A stretch of DNA of 64,000 nucleotides from Glacieibacterium sp965200405 (GTDB lineage Bacteria > Pseudomonadota > Alphaproteobacteria > Sphingomonadales > Sphingomonadaceae): positions 2,356,001 to 2,420,000 of the forward strand of contig NZ_OZ241356.1 in NCBI RefSeq assembly GCF_965200405.1, in the 5' to 3' direction. A program made the position numbers and the translations under genes. Within the stretch, counting starts at the first letter, position 1. Each line of letters opens with the position of its first letter. Under the pieces are notes generated by a model. It made no database searches, was not told the DNA's origin, and worked only from the letters and a program-made list of their open reading frames with translations. Shown here in pieces: positions 27,520 to 38,458 of this stretch.

Positions 27520-28164
27520 TCAGGCGGCGCGCAACCCGGTTTCGCCCTCGGTCGGCAGCGGGCGCTTGTCCTCGATCGTGTCGATCAGGCCGAACACCTT
27601 GGCTTCCTCGGCGGACATGAACTTGTCGCGGTCCATGGCGCGCTCGATGGTGTCGAGGTCCTGGCCGGTGTGCTTGACGTACAGTTCGTTCAGCGCATGC
27701 CGGACGCGGATGATCTCGCGCGCCTGGATCTCGATGTCCGACGCCATGCCCTGCGCGCCGCCCGACGGCTGGTGGATCATGATGCGGGCGTTCTTCAGCG
27801 CGACGCGCATGCCCGGCTCACCGGCGGCGAGCAGGAAGCTGCCCATCGACGCGGCCTGGCCGATGCAGACGGTGCCGACCTTGGGCCGGATGTACTGCAT
27901 GGTGTCGTAGATCGCCATGCCGGCGGTGATCACGCCGCCCGGCGAGTTGATGTACATGAAGATGTCCTTCTTCGGGTTCTCGGACTCGAGAAAGAGCAGC
28001 TGGGCGACGATGACCGAGGCCATATGGTCCTCGACCTGGCCGGTGACGAAGATGATGCGCTCGCGCAGCAGGCGCGAGTAGATGTCGAACGAACGCTCGC
28101 CGCGGTTCGACTGTTCGATGACGATCGGGACGAGTCCGGCAGCGATATCGTTGTGGAAATTCAT
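27520..28164 (-). CDS. clpP: ATP-dependent Clp protease proteolytic subunit ClpP
   Basis: Serine protease chamber that partners ClpX; 214 residues. The triad is intact: S106 (GQAASMGS), H131 (IMIHQPSGG) and D180 (DRDKF). The start at 28164 follows GGAG by seven bases and gives a usual N-terminus (MNFHNDIAAGLVPIVIEQ); an in-frame ATG six codons upstream is possible. It lies 109 bases after the trigger factor gene. Confidence 0.97.
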   Translation of the reverse strand: MNFHNDIAAGLVPIVIEQSNRGERSFDIYSRLLRERIIFVTGQVEDHMASVIVAQLLFLESENPKKDIFMYINSPGGVITAGMAIYDTMQYIRPKVGTVCIGQAASMGSFLLAAGEPGMRVALKNARIMIHQPSGGAQGMASDIEIQAREIIRVRHALNELYVKHTGQDLDTIERAMDRDKFMSAEEAKVFGLIDTIEDKRPLPTEGETGLRAA

Positions 28165-28273
28165 ACGGTGCTCCGTGCGCATCCGAGCGTGGATGCTGGA
28201 CTGCCAACATCGGCGTGAACCGCCCAAGCTTCAAGCCCCCAGCGAGGCCGATGCCCGGGCGGTAACGACGATG

Positions 28274-29878
28274 TTATTCAGCGACCTTCTTGGCGCGCTT
28301 GGGCTTGGGCAGCGCCGCTTCGACGGGAGCCTCGGCGACGACGGCGGCGTCGGTCGCGACCGGGGCGGCCTCGACTGCTTCCGGCTCGGCAGCGACGACC
28401 TTGGGCTTCTTGGCGCGCGGTGCCTTGGCCGGTGCGGCCTCGGCTGCCGGTGCGTGGTCGTGGGCGCCATGGTCGTGGCCGCTATGGTCGTGACCTTCGT
28501 GCGAATGGTCATGGCCGCAGTCGGGACCGTGGACGTGACCGCCCGGGGTCTCGTCGTCGCTCTCGATCTCGGCCATCAGGTCTTCGCGGCTGACGGTGCG
28601 CTCGCTGACTTCCGCCTTGCCGATCAGGTAGTCGACGACCTTGTCCTCGTACAGGGGCGCGCGCAGCTGGGCGGCCGCCATCGCGTTTTCCTGGAAGTAC
28701 TTGACGACCTGCTGCTGCTCCTTGGGGTACTTGCTCGCCTCCTGGGCGATCAGGCGGTTCATCTCGGCCTGGGTGACGTTGACGCCGCCCTGCTGGCCGA
28801 TCTCCGACAGCAGCAGCCCGAGGCGGACGCGGCGCTCGGCGATGCGGCGATACTCGGGACGCTCGTCCTCCAGCTTGGCCTTGGCACCCTCGGCGTCGTC
28901 CTCATGGCTCGCCTCGTGCTCGACCTGCTGCCAGATCTGCTCGAACTCGGCCTCGACCATCGACTCGGGCACGGCGAAGTCGTGCGCTGCGGCGAGGGTG
29001 TCGAGCAGCTTGCGCTTCATGTGGGTGCGGGTCAGCTGGCCCAGCTCGCTGCGCTGCTGGTCCTTGAGGATGTCCTTGAGCGCCTCGAGGCTGTCGATGC
29101 CGAGGTTCTTGGCGAACGCCTCGTCGATCTCGACGGGGGCGGCGGTCTGGACCTCGTTGACGGTGACGGCGAACTCGGCGTCGCGGCCCTTGAGGTAGTC
29201 GACGTTGTAATCCTCGGGGAAAGTCACCTTGACGGTGCGCTCGTCGTTGGCCTTGACGCCGACCAGCTGGTCTTCGAAGCCCGGGATGAGCTGGCCGGAG
29301 CCGAGCTCGATGCGCATGCCCTCGCCCTTGCCGCCGTCGAACTCGACACCGTCGACGCTGCCGACGAAGTCGATCAGCACGGCATCGCCGATCGCTGCGA
29401 CATGCTCCTTGTCGGCGGCTTCGAAGCTCTTCTGCTGGTCCGCCAGGCGGCGCAGCGCGGTTTCCATCTCGGACTCGTCGGGCTCGACGGTCAGCTTCTC
29501 GAGCTTGAGGCCGTCGATCTGCGGCGCCTCGATGGTCGGCAGCACTTCGACGGCAACCTTGAACGCGATGTCCTCGTCGCTGTCGATGTCACCGATCAGG
29601 TCGACCTGCGGCTGCATCGCGGGACGCAGCTTGTGGTCCGCCATCAGCTGCTGGACGCTCTCGTTGACCGCCGCTTGGACCGCGTCGTTGCGCAGCGCGG
29701 CGCCGTGCATCTTCTTGACCAGGTTCAACGGCACCTTTCCAGGCCGGAAGCCGGGCATACGGACCTGCTTGGCAACCTCGACGGCCTGCTTGTCGACCTT
29801 GGCCGCGACGGTCGCCGCGGGGATGTGCACGCTGTATTCGCGCTTCAGGCCTTCGTTCAGCGTCTCGGCAATGCGCAT
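28274..29878 (-). CDS. tig: Trigger factor with histidine-rich tail
   Basis: Ribosome-bound chaperone and prolyl isomerase, 534 residues. The ribosome-binding loop reads GFRPGKVP near 43-50, the FKBP-like domain holds DAVLIDFVGSVDG and QLIPGFEDQLVG, and a long helical chaperone domain follows. The usual protein is about 430-450 residues. Here an extra tail of about 90 residues begins near 445: 11 His between 448 and 475 in HDH repeats with C454, then an Ala/Pro/Lys-rich stretch ending in KPKRAKKVAE. The tail could bind Ni, Zn or Co, as His-rich tails of other chaperones do. The frame open upstream of 29878 only reads into tRNA-Leu and is not coding. Confidence 0.95.
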   Translation of the reverse strand: MRIAETLNEGLKREYSVHIPAATVAAKVDKQAVEVAKQVRMPGFRPGKVPLNLVKKMHGAALRNDAVQAAVNESVQQLMADHKLRPAMQPQVDLIGDIDSDEDIAFKVAVEVLPTIEAPQIDGLKLEKLTVEPDESEMETALRRLADQQKSFEAADKEHVAAIGDAVLIDFVGSVDGVEFDGGKGEGMRIELGSGQLIPGFEDQLVGVKANDERTVKVTFPEDYNVDYLKGRDAEFAVTVNEVQTAAPVEIDEAFAKNLGIDSLEALKDILKDQQRSELGQLTRTHMKRKLLDTLAAAHDFAVPESMVEAEFEQIWQQVEHEASHEDDAEGAKAKLEDERPEYRRIAERRVRLGLLLSEIGQQGGVNVTQAEMNRLIAQEASKYPKEQQQVVKYFQENAMAAAQLRAPLYEDKVVDYLIGKAEVSERTVSREDLMAEIESDDETPGGHVHGPDCGHDHSHEGHDHSGHDHGAHDHAPAAEAAPAKAPRAKKPKVVAAEPEAVEAAPVATDAAVVAEAPVEAALPKPKRAKKVAE

Positions 29879-29906
29879 GTCGTATTTCCGTCTTTCTATT
29901 CGGCCA

Positions 29907-29991
29907 TGGTGCGGGCGAAGGGACTCGAACCCCCACATCTTACGATACTTGGACCTAAACCAAGCGCGTCTACCAATTCCGCCACGCCCGC
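29907..29991 (-). tRNA. tRNA-Leu (anticodon UAG)
   Basis: An 85-base gene on the minus strand with CCA encoded. The acceptor stem GCGGGCG pairs with CGCCCGC, discriminator A. The D-loop is of type II (GGCGGAATTGGTAGACGC), the anticodon stem CTTGG/CCAAG encloses TTTAGGT (anticodon TAG), there is a short variable arm, and the T-loop reads GGTTCGAGTCC. It lies 28 bases before tig. Confidence 0.95.
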
Positions 29992-30073
29992 AAGGGTGAG
30001 GCGGGGGTCTATAGCAGGGAGGGGGGCAGGTGCAAGGCGATGGTGAAATGGAGCGGCAATGCGCGCCCCGCGC

Positions 30074-30166
30074 CTAGGTCAGCCACAGGCGGATGATGAA
30101 GCCGACCGCGCCGACCACCGCAACGCTGGCCGCCCATAGCCCGACGAACCATGCGAGCTTCTTCAA
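30074..30166 (-). CDS. DUF2474-type third subunit of bd oxidase
   Basis: A 30-residue single-helix membrane peptide (KKLAWFVGLWAASV ... IIRLWLT). The start is a TTG overlapping the cydB stop by four bases (TTGA). Short DUF2474 proteins are found after cyanide-insensitive cydAB operons and are probably the counterpart of CydX, which stabilises the haem centre. Position, length, lone helix and the Trp/Arg pattern all fit. Too short for most gene finders. Confidence 0.75.
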   Translation of the reverse strand: MKKLAWFVGLWAASVAVVGAVGFIIRLWLT

Positions 30167-31167
30167 TGATAGCCCTCGTGGCCGACCTTGCCGCGGAACA
30201 CCCAATAGGCATAGCCGGAGTAGGCGAGGATGATCGGCACCATGATGCCGGCGCCGACCAGCATGAACAGCTGCGACTTGGCGGGGGCAGCGGCCTGCCA
30301 GATCGTCACCTGGCCGGGGATGAGGTAGGGGAACATGCTGACCCCCAGCCCGATGAAGCTGAGCAGGAACAGCGCCAGCGCATGCAGGAACGGCGCCAGT
30401 TCGGCACGCTTCGACAGCGAGCGGAAAAAGCCCAGCGCGGCCGCCCCGGCCAGCACCGGCACGACGGCGAGGTAATAGATGTTGGGCGTGCTGAACCAGC
30501 GGTCGTAGTAATTGCCCTTGAGGAACGGCGTCGCCAGGCTGACCGCCAGCACCGCGACCGAGGTGGCGATGCCGAACACCCACGCCAGGCGATAGGCGCG
30601 GTCCTGCAGCTCGGCCTCGGTCCGGTAGATCAGCCAGCAGGCGCCGAGCAGGCCGTAGCCGACCACCACCGACGCCCCGGTCAACAGGCTGAACGGCGAC
30701 AGCCATTCCCACCACAGGCCCGAATAGCTGCGCCCGGTGACCGAGACGCCCTGCAATATCGCGCCGAGGATGACGCCCTGCGAAAACGCCGCGACCAGCG
30801 AGCCGCCGAAAAAGGCGAGGTCCCAGATCGGCTGGCGCGTCGTCCGCCAGCGAAATTCGAACGACACCCCGCGCAGCACCAGCCCGAGCAGCATGGCGAT
30901 CAGCGGCACGTAGATCGCCGGCATGATGATCGCGAAGGCCAGCGGGAACGCCGCCATCAGCCCGCCGCCGCCCAGCACCAGCCAGGTCTCGTTGCCGTCC
31001 CACACCGGCGCCACCGAGTTCATCGTGATGTCCCGCTGTCGGCCGCGGTCGAGCAGCGGGAACAGGATGCCGATGCCGAGGTCGAAGCCGTCCATGACGA
31101 CATAGGCGAACACCGAGAACGCCAGGATCAGCGCCCAGATCACCGTCAGGTCGAAGCTGAAGCCCAT
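30163..31167 (-). CDS. cydB: Cytochrome bd-type quinol oxidase subunit II
   Basis: A 334-residue inner-membrane subunit with about eight helices. The N-terminus is typical (VIWALILAFSVFAYVVMDGFDLGIGIL), followed by WDGNETWLVLGGGG. The ATG at 31167 is four bases after the cydA stop; upstream in-frame codons would overlap cydA and are rejected. It partners CydA in reducing oxygen with quinol electrons. Confidence 0.95.
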   Translation of the reverse strand: MGFSFDLTVIWALILAFSVFAYVVMDGFDLGIGILFPLLDRGRQRDITMNSVAPVWDGNETWLVLGGGGLMAAFPLAFAIIMPAIYVPLIAMLLGLVLRGVSFEFRWRTTRQPIWDLAFFGGSLVAAFSQGVILGAILQGVSVTGRSYSGLWWEWLSPFSLLTGASVVVGYGLLGACWLIYRTEAELQDRAYRLAWVFGIATSVAVLAVSLATPFLKGNYYDRWFSTPNIYYLAVVPVLAGAAALGFFRSLSKRAELAPFLHALALFLLSFIGLGVSMFPYLIPGQVTIWQAAAPAKSQLFMLVGAGIMVPIILAYSGYAYWVFRGKVGHEGYH

Positions 31168-31171
31168 GCCG

Positions 31172-32620
31172 CTACTCCGCCGGATTGAGGCTGAGCGCGG
31201 GGTCCTGGCCCGGGGCCGGGGTGATGCCGGCGGTACGCGTCGGGCCCCCCTGCGGAACGCCGGTCTCGCCGGGGTGCGGGGCATGGCCCATCAGTTGCAG
31301 GATGAACCAGGTGCCGATGCCGAACACGACGAAATAGACGATGACAAAGGCGGTCAGCGATGCGGCGATGGCGGGCGCGCTGACCGGCGACAGCGAATCG
31401 GCGGTGCGCATCAGGCCGAAGACGGTGAACGGCTGGCGCCCGCTCTCGGTCGTCGCCCAGCCCGCCAGCACCGCGACGAAGCCCGACGGCCCCATCAGCA
31501 CCGCCGCCCGGTGCAGCCACGGCCAGTCGAACAGCCTGCGGCGCCAGCGCGCCAACAGGCTCCACAATCCCAGCCCGAGCATCGCGAAGCCGATCGCGAC
31601 CATGATCCGGAAGGTCCAGAACACGATGTGCACCGGCGGCCAGTCGCGCCTGGGGACGGCGTCGAGCCCGGCCAGCGGTGCGTTCAGGTCGTGCTTGAGG
31701 ATCAGCGAGCCGACCTTGGGGATCTCGACCGCGTGGCGCATCACGCCGGCCTTGTCGTCGGGGATGCCGAACAGCGTCAGCGGCGCGCCGTTCGGGTGAG
31801 AGCGGTAGTTGCCCTCCATCGCCGCGACCTTGGCGGGCTGGTATTTCAGCGTGTTGAGGCCGTGCTCGTCGCCCGCGAAAATCTGCACCGGGGCGACCAG
31901 CGCCGCCATCCACATCGCCATCGAGAACATCACCCGGGCGCCCTCGGTATTGTGGCTGTCGTTGCCCTTCGCCGTCTCGCGCCGCCCCTTGAGCAGGTGC
32001 CACGCCCCGACGCCGCCGACGACCAGCGCCGTCGTCAGATACGCCGCCAGCACGGTATGGACGAGGCGGTAGGGCATCGACGGGTTGAAGATCACCGCCC
32101 ACCAGTCGAGCGGCACGAACTGGTTCTGCGCGTTGATCGCATAGCCCTGCGGCGTGTGCATCCAGCTGTTGACGACGATGATCCAGAACGCCGAGATCGC
32201 CGTGCCGACCGCCACCGCCAGCGTCGCGACGAAGTGCAGCTTGCGGCCGACGCGCTCCATGCCGAACAGCATGACCCCCAGGAAGCCGGCCTCGAGAAAG
32301 AAGGCGGTGAGCACTTCATAGGCCATCAGCGGCCCGATCACCGGGCCGGCGCGGTCGCTGAACTGCGCCCAGTTGGTGCCGAACTGATAGGACATGACGA
32401 TGCCCGAGACGACGCCCATGGCAAAGGCGATGGCGAAGATCTTCAGCCAGTATTTGAACAGGTTGATGTAGACCTCGCGCCCGGTCCACAGCCACAGGCC
32501 CTCCAGCACCGCGAGATAGCTCGCCAGCCCGATCGAAAAGGCCGGGAAGATGAAGTGGAACGAGATGGTGAAAGCGAACTGCGCTCGCGCCAGATCGATC
32601 GCCGCCAGGTTGCTGAACAT
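31172..32620 (-). CDS. cydA: Cytochrome bd-type ubiquinol oxidase subunit I (CIO type)
   Basis: Haem-bearing subunit, 482 residues, of the short-Q-loop, cyanide-insensitive (CioA-like) class. Haem ligands can be placed as H22 (SFHFIFP), H188 (RLVHTVL) and M340 (FWTFRIM), with acidic channel residues E102 and E110. The quinol-side SGRQPF motif is present. It heads the cydA-cydB-DUF2474 unit. It is divergent from fhs across 113 bases. Bd oxidases support respiration at low oxygen or when haem-copper oxidases are poisoned. Confidence 0.95.
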   Translation of the reverse strand: MFSNLAAIDLARAQFAFTISFHFIFPAFSIGLASYLAVLEGLWLWTGREVYINLFKYWLKIFAIAFAMGVVSGIVMSYQFGTNWAQFSDRAGPVIGPLMAYEVLTAFFLEAGFLGVMLFGMERVGRKLHFVATLAVAVGTAISAFWIIVVNSWMHTPQGYAINAQNQFVPLDWWAVIFNPSMPYRLVHTVLAAYLTTALVVGGVGAWHLLKGRRETAKGNDSHNTEGARVMFSMAMWMAALVAPVQIFAGDEHGLNTLKYQPAKVAAMEGNYRSHPNGAPLTLFGIPDDKAGVMRHAVEIPKVGSLILKHDLNAPLAGLDAVPRRDWPPVHIVFWTFRIMVAIGFAMLGLGLWSLLARWRRRLFDWPWLHRAAVLMGPSGFVAVLAGWATTESGRQPFTVFGLMRTADSLSPVSAPAIAASLTAFVIVYFVVFGIGTWFILQLMGHAPHPGETGVPQGGPTRTAGITPAPGQDPALSLNPAE

Positions 32621-32733
32621 GAACGCCGCTATACCATAGGGTGGGCGCGCGCAGGATAGTCATTGCGGGTGCGACGTTGGCGGCCCGCGCCACGAGACTT
32701 GCCCCCACCATCCCGACCCGGCATCACCGTGCC

Positions 32734-34407
32734 ATGTCACACGACCTCGCCATCGCGCGCGCCGCGACCCTTCGCCCGATCGCCGATGTCGCGGCCGACA
32801 TCGGCATCCCGCACGATGCGCTGGAGCCGTACGGCAAGCATATCGCCAAGCTGACCCAGCCCTATCTCGACTCGCTTGCTGCCCGACCGCCCGGTAGGCT
32901 GGTGCTCGTCACTGCGATCAACCCGACACCGGCGGGCGAGGGCAAGACCACCACCACGATCGGACTGGGCGATGCGCTCAACCGCATCGGGCGGCGCACG
33001 GTGATCGCGCTGCGCGAGCCGTCGCTGGGGCCGGTGTTCGGGCGCAAGGGCGGGGCGACCGGCGGCGGCCATGCCCAGGTCGTGCCGATGGAGCGGATCA
33101 ACCTGCATTTCACCGGCGATTTCCATGCCATCGGCGCGGCGCACAATCTGCTGTCGGCGATGATCGACAACCAGCTTTACTGGGGCGGCGGGGCAGGGCT
33201 CGACCCGCGGCGCGTGACGTGGCGACGCGTCGTCGACATGAACGACCGCGCGCTGCGCCGGATCGCGGTCGGGCTGGGCGACGGCAAGAACGGCCCGGCG
33301 CGCGAAACCGGCTTCGACATCACCGTCGCCAGCGAGGTCATGGCGGTGCTGTGCCTTGCCAGCGGACCCGCCGACCTGGTGGCGCGACTGGAGCGGATCA
33401 TCGTCGGGCGGACCGCCGCGGGGAAGTCGGTGACGGCAGGCGACCTCGATGCGGCGGGGGCGATGGCGGTGCTGCTGGCGGAGGCGGTACTGCCCAACCT
33501 CGTGCAGACGCTGGGCGGGTCGCCGGCGCTGATCCATGGCGGGCCGTTCGCCAACATCGCGCACGGCTGCAACTCGGTCATCGCCACTCGCGCCGCGCTG
33601 GCGCTGGGCGAGTTCGCGGTTACCGAGGCGGGCTTCGGCGCCGATCTGGGGGCGGAGAAGTTCCTCGACATCAAGTGCCGGTCGAGCGGCCTGTCGCCCA
33701 GCGCCTGCGTCGTCGTTGCCACCGTCCGCGCCCTCAAGATGCAGGGCGGCGTCGCCAAGGACCGGCTGGGCGCGGAGGACCTCGGCGCGGTCGAGACCGG
33801 CTTCGCCAACCTTGCCCGCCATGTCGAGAACATGCGCGGCTTCGGCCTGCCGGTGCTGGTCGCCCTCAACGCCTTCGCCGGCGACACCGCGGTGGAGCAG
33901 GCGCGGCTGGTCGAGCTGTGCGCCGGCATCGGGGTCGAGGCGCATGTCTGCACCCATTGGGCGGACGGCGCGGCGGGAGCCGAGGGACTGGCCCGCGCCG
34001 TCGCCGCACTTACCGATGCCGCACCGGTTGCGGACCTGCGCCTGCTGTATCCCGACGACATGCCGCTCGCCGACAAGGTGCGTACGGTCGCGCAGCGCGT
34101 CTACCGCGCCGCCGATGTCGCCTTCAGCCCGGCGGCGCGCCGCGACCTTGCCCGGTTCGAGGCGGACGGCTTCCGCGACTTCCCGGTTTGCATGGCCAAG
34201 ACGCCGTACAGCTTCACCGCCGACGAGACGCTGATCGGCGCGCCGTCGGGCTTCGTGCTGCCGGTCGAGGAGGTCCGCCTCAGCGCCGGCGCGGGGTTCG
34301 TCGTCGCCTTGTGCGGAGCGGTCAGTACCATGCCGGGCCTGCCGCGCGTTCCGTCCGCGACGCATATCCGGCTGGGTGCCGACGGGTTGATCGAGGGACT
34401 GTCATGA
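32734..34407 (+). CDS. fhs: Formate-tetrahydrofolate ligase
   Basis: ATP-dependent ligase making 10-formyltetrahydrofolate from formate; 557 residues, full length. The P-loop region NPTPAGEGKTTTTIGLG (63-79) and EPSLGPVFGRKGGATGGG are intact. The ATG at 32734 matches the family N-terminus. Its stop overlaps the ATG of the next gene (ATGA). Confidence 0.96.
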   Translation: MSHDLAIARAATLRPIADVAADIGIPHDALEPYGKHIAKLTQPYLDSLAARPPGRLVLVTAINPTPAGEGKTTTTIGLGDALNRIGRRTVIALREPSLGPVFGRKGGATGGGHAQVVPMERINLHFTGDFHAIGAAHNLLSAMIDNQLYWGGGAGLDPRRVTWRRVVDMNDRALRRIAVGLGDGKNGPARETGFDITVASEVMAVLCLASGPADLVARLERIIVGRTAAGKSVTAGDLDAAGAMAVLLAEAVLPNLVQTLGGSPALIHGGPFANIAHGCNSVIATRAALALGEFAVTEAGFGADLGAEKFLDIKCRSSGLSPSACVVVATVRALKMQGGVAKDRLGAEDLGAVETGFANLARHVENMRGFGLPVLVALNAFAGDTAVEQARLVELCAGIGVEAHVCTHWADGAAGAEGLARAVAALTDAAPVADLRLLYPDDMPLADKVRTVAQRVYRAADVAFSPAARRDLARFEADGFRDFPVCMAKTPYSFTADETLIGAPSGFVLPVEEVRLSAGAGFVVALCGAVSTMPGLPRVPSATHIRLGADGLIEGLS

Positions 34408-35192
34408 AGCTGCTCGTCCTGGCCGCGCTGCTGCTCGCCACCCCGGCGCTGGCCGACGACCTGCGTGACCTGTGCCCGGACCGGCCGGGGCAGGGCACGC
34501 CGCCGTGTATCGTCGACAAGGGCCATGTCCTGATCGAGTTCGGCGTCGGCGCGTTCGAGCATGACAAGCAGCCCGACAGCATCACCAACAGCTTCACCGG
34601 CGGCGACGTCACCGCCCGCCTCGGCCTGACCGACCGGCTGGAAGTGCTGGCCGAATGGAGCGCCTATAACCGCGTCCACGAGCGCGACCGGGCCACCGGG
34701 GCCACCACCACAGACCATGGCGTCGGCGATGTGCTGCTGGGGTTCAAGTACAGCCTGGCCAACCCCGACGGCAAAGGCGTGTCGGTCGCCGTCCAGCCCT
34801 TCGTCACCGCCCCCACCGCCAAGTCCGCCATCGGCGCCGGCGGCTGGACCCAGGGCATCGAGGTGCCCGTCAGCATCGACCTGACCGACGACCTGCAGCT
34901 CGGCCTGACCCCGATTATCGAGCGCCTGCCCGACACCTTGGGCAGCGGCCACCACGCCGCCTATTCGCTGGTCACCGAGCTCGACCGCGCCTTAGGCCCG
35001 ACCACCATCGGCGTCGAGCTCTACGCCAGCCGCGACACCGACCCCGGCGCCCACGAAACCCAGGCCAGCTTCGACGTGACGTTGGCGCAGACGGTCGGCA
35101 AGGACCTCCAACTCGACGGTGAGGTCGACGCGGGCCTGACGCACGACACGCCCGACGTGCGCGTCCTTGTCGGCTTTGCGCGGCGGTTCTGA
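34404..35192 (+). CDS. Outer-membrane beta-barrel protein (phenol-pathway MetA-like transporter family)
   Basis: A 262-residue exported protein. A signal peptide (1-17, ending ALADD) is followed by alternating strands, and it ends in GFARRF with a terminal Phe, a beta-barrel insertion mark. The pattern resembles the PF13557 outer-membrane family often labelled as a transporter of phenol breakdown pathways, but the substrate is unknown. The ATGA overlap with fhs suggests co-translation, though no functional link is evident. Confidence 0.65.
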   Translation: MKLLVLAALLLATPALADDLRDLCPDRPGQGTPPCIVDKGHVLIEFGVGAFEHDKQPDSITNSFTGGDVTARLGLTDRLEVLAEWSAYNRVHERDRATGATTTDHGVGDVLLGFKYSLANPDGKGVSVAVQPFVTAPTAKSAIGAGGWTQGIEVPVSIDLTDDLQLGLTPIIERLPDTLGSGHHAAYSLVTELDRALGPTTIGVELYASRDTDPGAHETQASFDVTLAQTVGKDLQLDGEVDAGLTHDTPDVRVLVGFARRF

Positions 35193-35199
35193 CGCGGCG

Positions 35200-35481
35200 T
35201 CAGCGAAAGCCGTCGACGACGCTGGCGATCAGCACCTGCGGGACCAGTGCCTCGGGCACCTCGACCGTCTCGGTGCCGCGCGCGCCCTTGCGGCTGATCC
35301 GGTAGGTAAACCCGTCGGCGACCGGCTTCACGGAGGCGCGCTTGCGGCCCGCAAACAGCGCATCGACCGTCGCCCGGTCGGGCACCGCAAGATCGGAATA
35401 AGCGTATTCGCCCCGGCTCTGCAGGTTGGGGCCGCCGAAACCGGCGAGCCCGCCAAGCCGTTCGATGGTCAACCATCCCAT
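35200..35481 (-). CDS. Emfourin-like inhibitor of the adjacent M4 protease
   Basis: A small cytoplasmic protein of 93 residues from the ATG at 35481, starting 25 bases after the protease stop. It opens with a strand and ERLGGLAGFGG, and ends with RISRKGARGTETVEVPEALVP. This ERSGGFAG...TVPEAALP type of pattern is that of emfourin, described as a cytoplasmic inhibitor of protealysin in Serratia, whose gene adjoins the protease gene. Its ribosome site is weak (GAAAGA). Longer in-frame starts exist but overlap the protease gene. The family call rests on pattern and position; inhibition is inferred. Confidence 0.7.
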   Translation of the reverse strand: MGWLTIERLGGLAGFGGPNLQSRGEYAYSDLAVPDRATVDALFAGRKRASVKPVADGFTYRISRKGARGTETVEVPEALVPQVLIASVVDGFR

Positions 35482-35506
35482 GTCGTGCGGTCTTTCGATC
35501 GTGCGG

Positions 35507-36538
35507 CTACAGCCCGACAGACTTCCAGCCGGCATCGACAGCAGCAGGAACGGCAGCATCGTCGGCAAACATCGTCTTGGCCAGTTTGCGCGTCCGGTTG
35601 GCAAAGGTCTTCATCGTCATGTTGGGGCTCGGCTTGAAGCCGGTCATCGCCTGATACCAGATCTTGCCGGCGGTTTCCCAGCTTTTGCCGCCGATCGCCC
35701 TGGCGATGTTGCAGAACGCCAGATTGGGGATGCCGCTGCTGTAGTGCGGGTCCATGCCCGGCTTGATGTCGGCGAACTTGAATGGTTGCGGCGCCAGGCA
35801 GTGCTTCGCCCCCGGGCTCGCCATGTCGCGCAGGCAGGTGAAGCCGCGCGCCTTCGACCCCGGCCCCATGATGTCCTTGCCGATCAGCCAGTCGGCGGCG
35901 GCGACGTCCTGCCCGGCCCGCCACTGGCGGAACATCGAGCCAAAGACGTCGGAGATGCTCTCGTTCAGGCCGCCCGCCTGGTTGGTGTAAGCGAGCTGCA
36001 GGGTGAACTGCGTCACGCCGTGCGTCAGTTCATGGCCGATGACGTCGTTCGACTGGGTGAAGTCGGTGAACAGATTGTCGTCGCCGTCGCCGTACGTCAT
36101 TCGCAGGCCGTTCCAGAAGGCGTTGTTGAACTTGACGCCGTAGTGCACCGACGAGCCCAGCGTCATGCCCTGTCCGTCGACCGAGTTACGCCCGAACACC
36201 TCCTTGTAGAACCGCGCCAGCGCCGTGGTTTCCTCGAATGCGCTCTTCACCGGCAAGTCGGTCGAGCTGCCCGGCTTGGCGATCGGGGTTCCGGGCAGCG
36301 ACTGGCTATGCTTGCAGTCGGCGACGGTGATCGCCGGTGTCGGCGCGACGGTCGCCGGCGCCGTGCCGATGGAGCTGGTCAGAGCGCTGAGCCGACCGGC
36401 CTGGACGCGCAACTTCCGCAGCTCGGCGCCGACCGCGGCGGTATCGCTCATCGCCTTGCGCTCGTCGTCCGAAAGCTGCCTGTCCTTCGACAGGCGCTCG
36501 AGGACGTCGTTGGGAACGATGTAGCAGTGGCAGGTCAT
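35507..36538 (-). CDS. Protealysin-type M4 metalloprotease
   Basis: A 343-residue thermolysin-family zinc protease without a signal peptide. The short N-terminal segment (MTCHCYIVPNDVLERLSKD) matches the short propeptide of protealysin-like precursors rather than the long thermolysin propeptide. The zinc site is intact: GHELTH (H169, E170, H173) and NESISD (E193, D197). It begins 20 bases after the thiC stop and precedes an emfourin-like gene, so it may be co-transcribed with both. Such proteases act inside the cell or leave without Sec; in Serratia they affect host-cell invasion. Its role here is unknown. Confidence 0.85.
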   Translation of the reverse strand: MTCHCYIVPNDVLERLSKDRQLSDDERKAMSDTAAVGAELRKLRVQAGRLSALTSSIGTAPATVAPTPAITVADCKHSQSLPGTPIAKPGSSTDLPVKSAFEETTALARFYKEVFGRNSVDGQGMTLGSSVHYGVKFNNAFWNGLRMTYGDGDDNLFTDFTQSNDVIGHELTHGVTQFTLQLAYTNQAGGLNESISDVFGSMFRQWRAGQDVAAADWLIGKDIMGPGSKARGFTCLRDMASPGAKHCLAPQPFKFADIKPGMDPHYSSGIPNLAFCNIARAIGGKSWETAGKIWYQAMTGFKPSPNMTMKTFANRTRKLAKTMFADDAAVPAAVDAGWKSVGL

Positions 36539-36558
36539 GGCGTGGCCTCGTGACCGGA

Positions 36559-38403
<1,845 letters not shown>

Positions 38404-38458
38404 GCGCGTCGCTCCACAAAAATCTCGGGTGGAGGCTATGCGGACGGTTACGGCCCGC

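Noticed and set aside
28274..28560. Frameshift or sequencing error creating the trigger factor tail
   Set aside because: The frame stays open with clean HDH repeats and a basic end, and the normal domain boundary precedes it without a frame change.
29879..29938. A 20-residue N-terminal extension of trigger factor
   Set aside because: It would be encoded by the tRNA-Leu gene region, and the standard trigger factor N-terminus starts at 29878.
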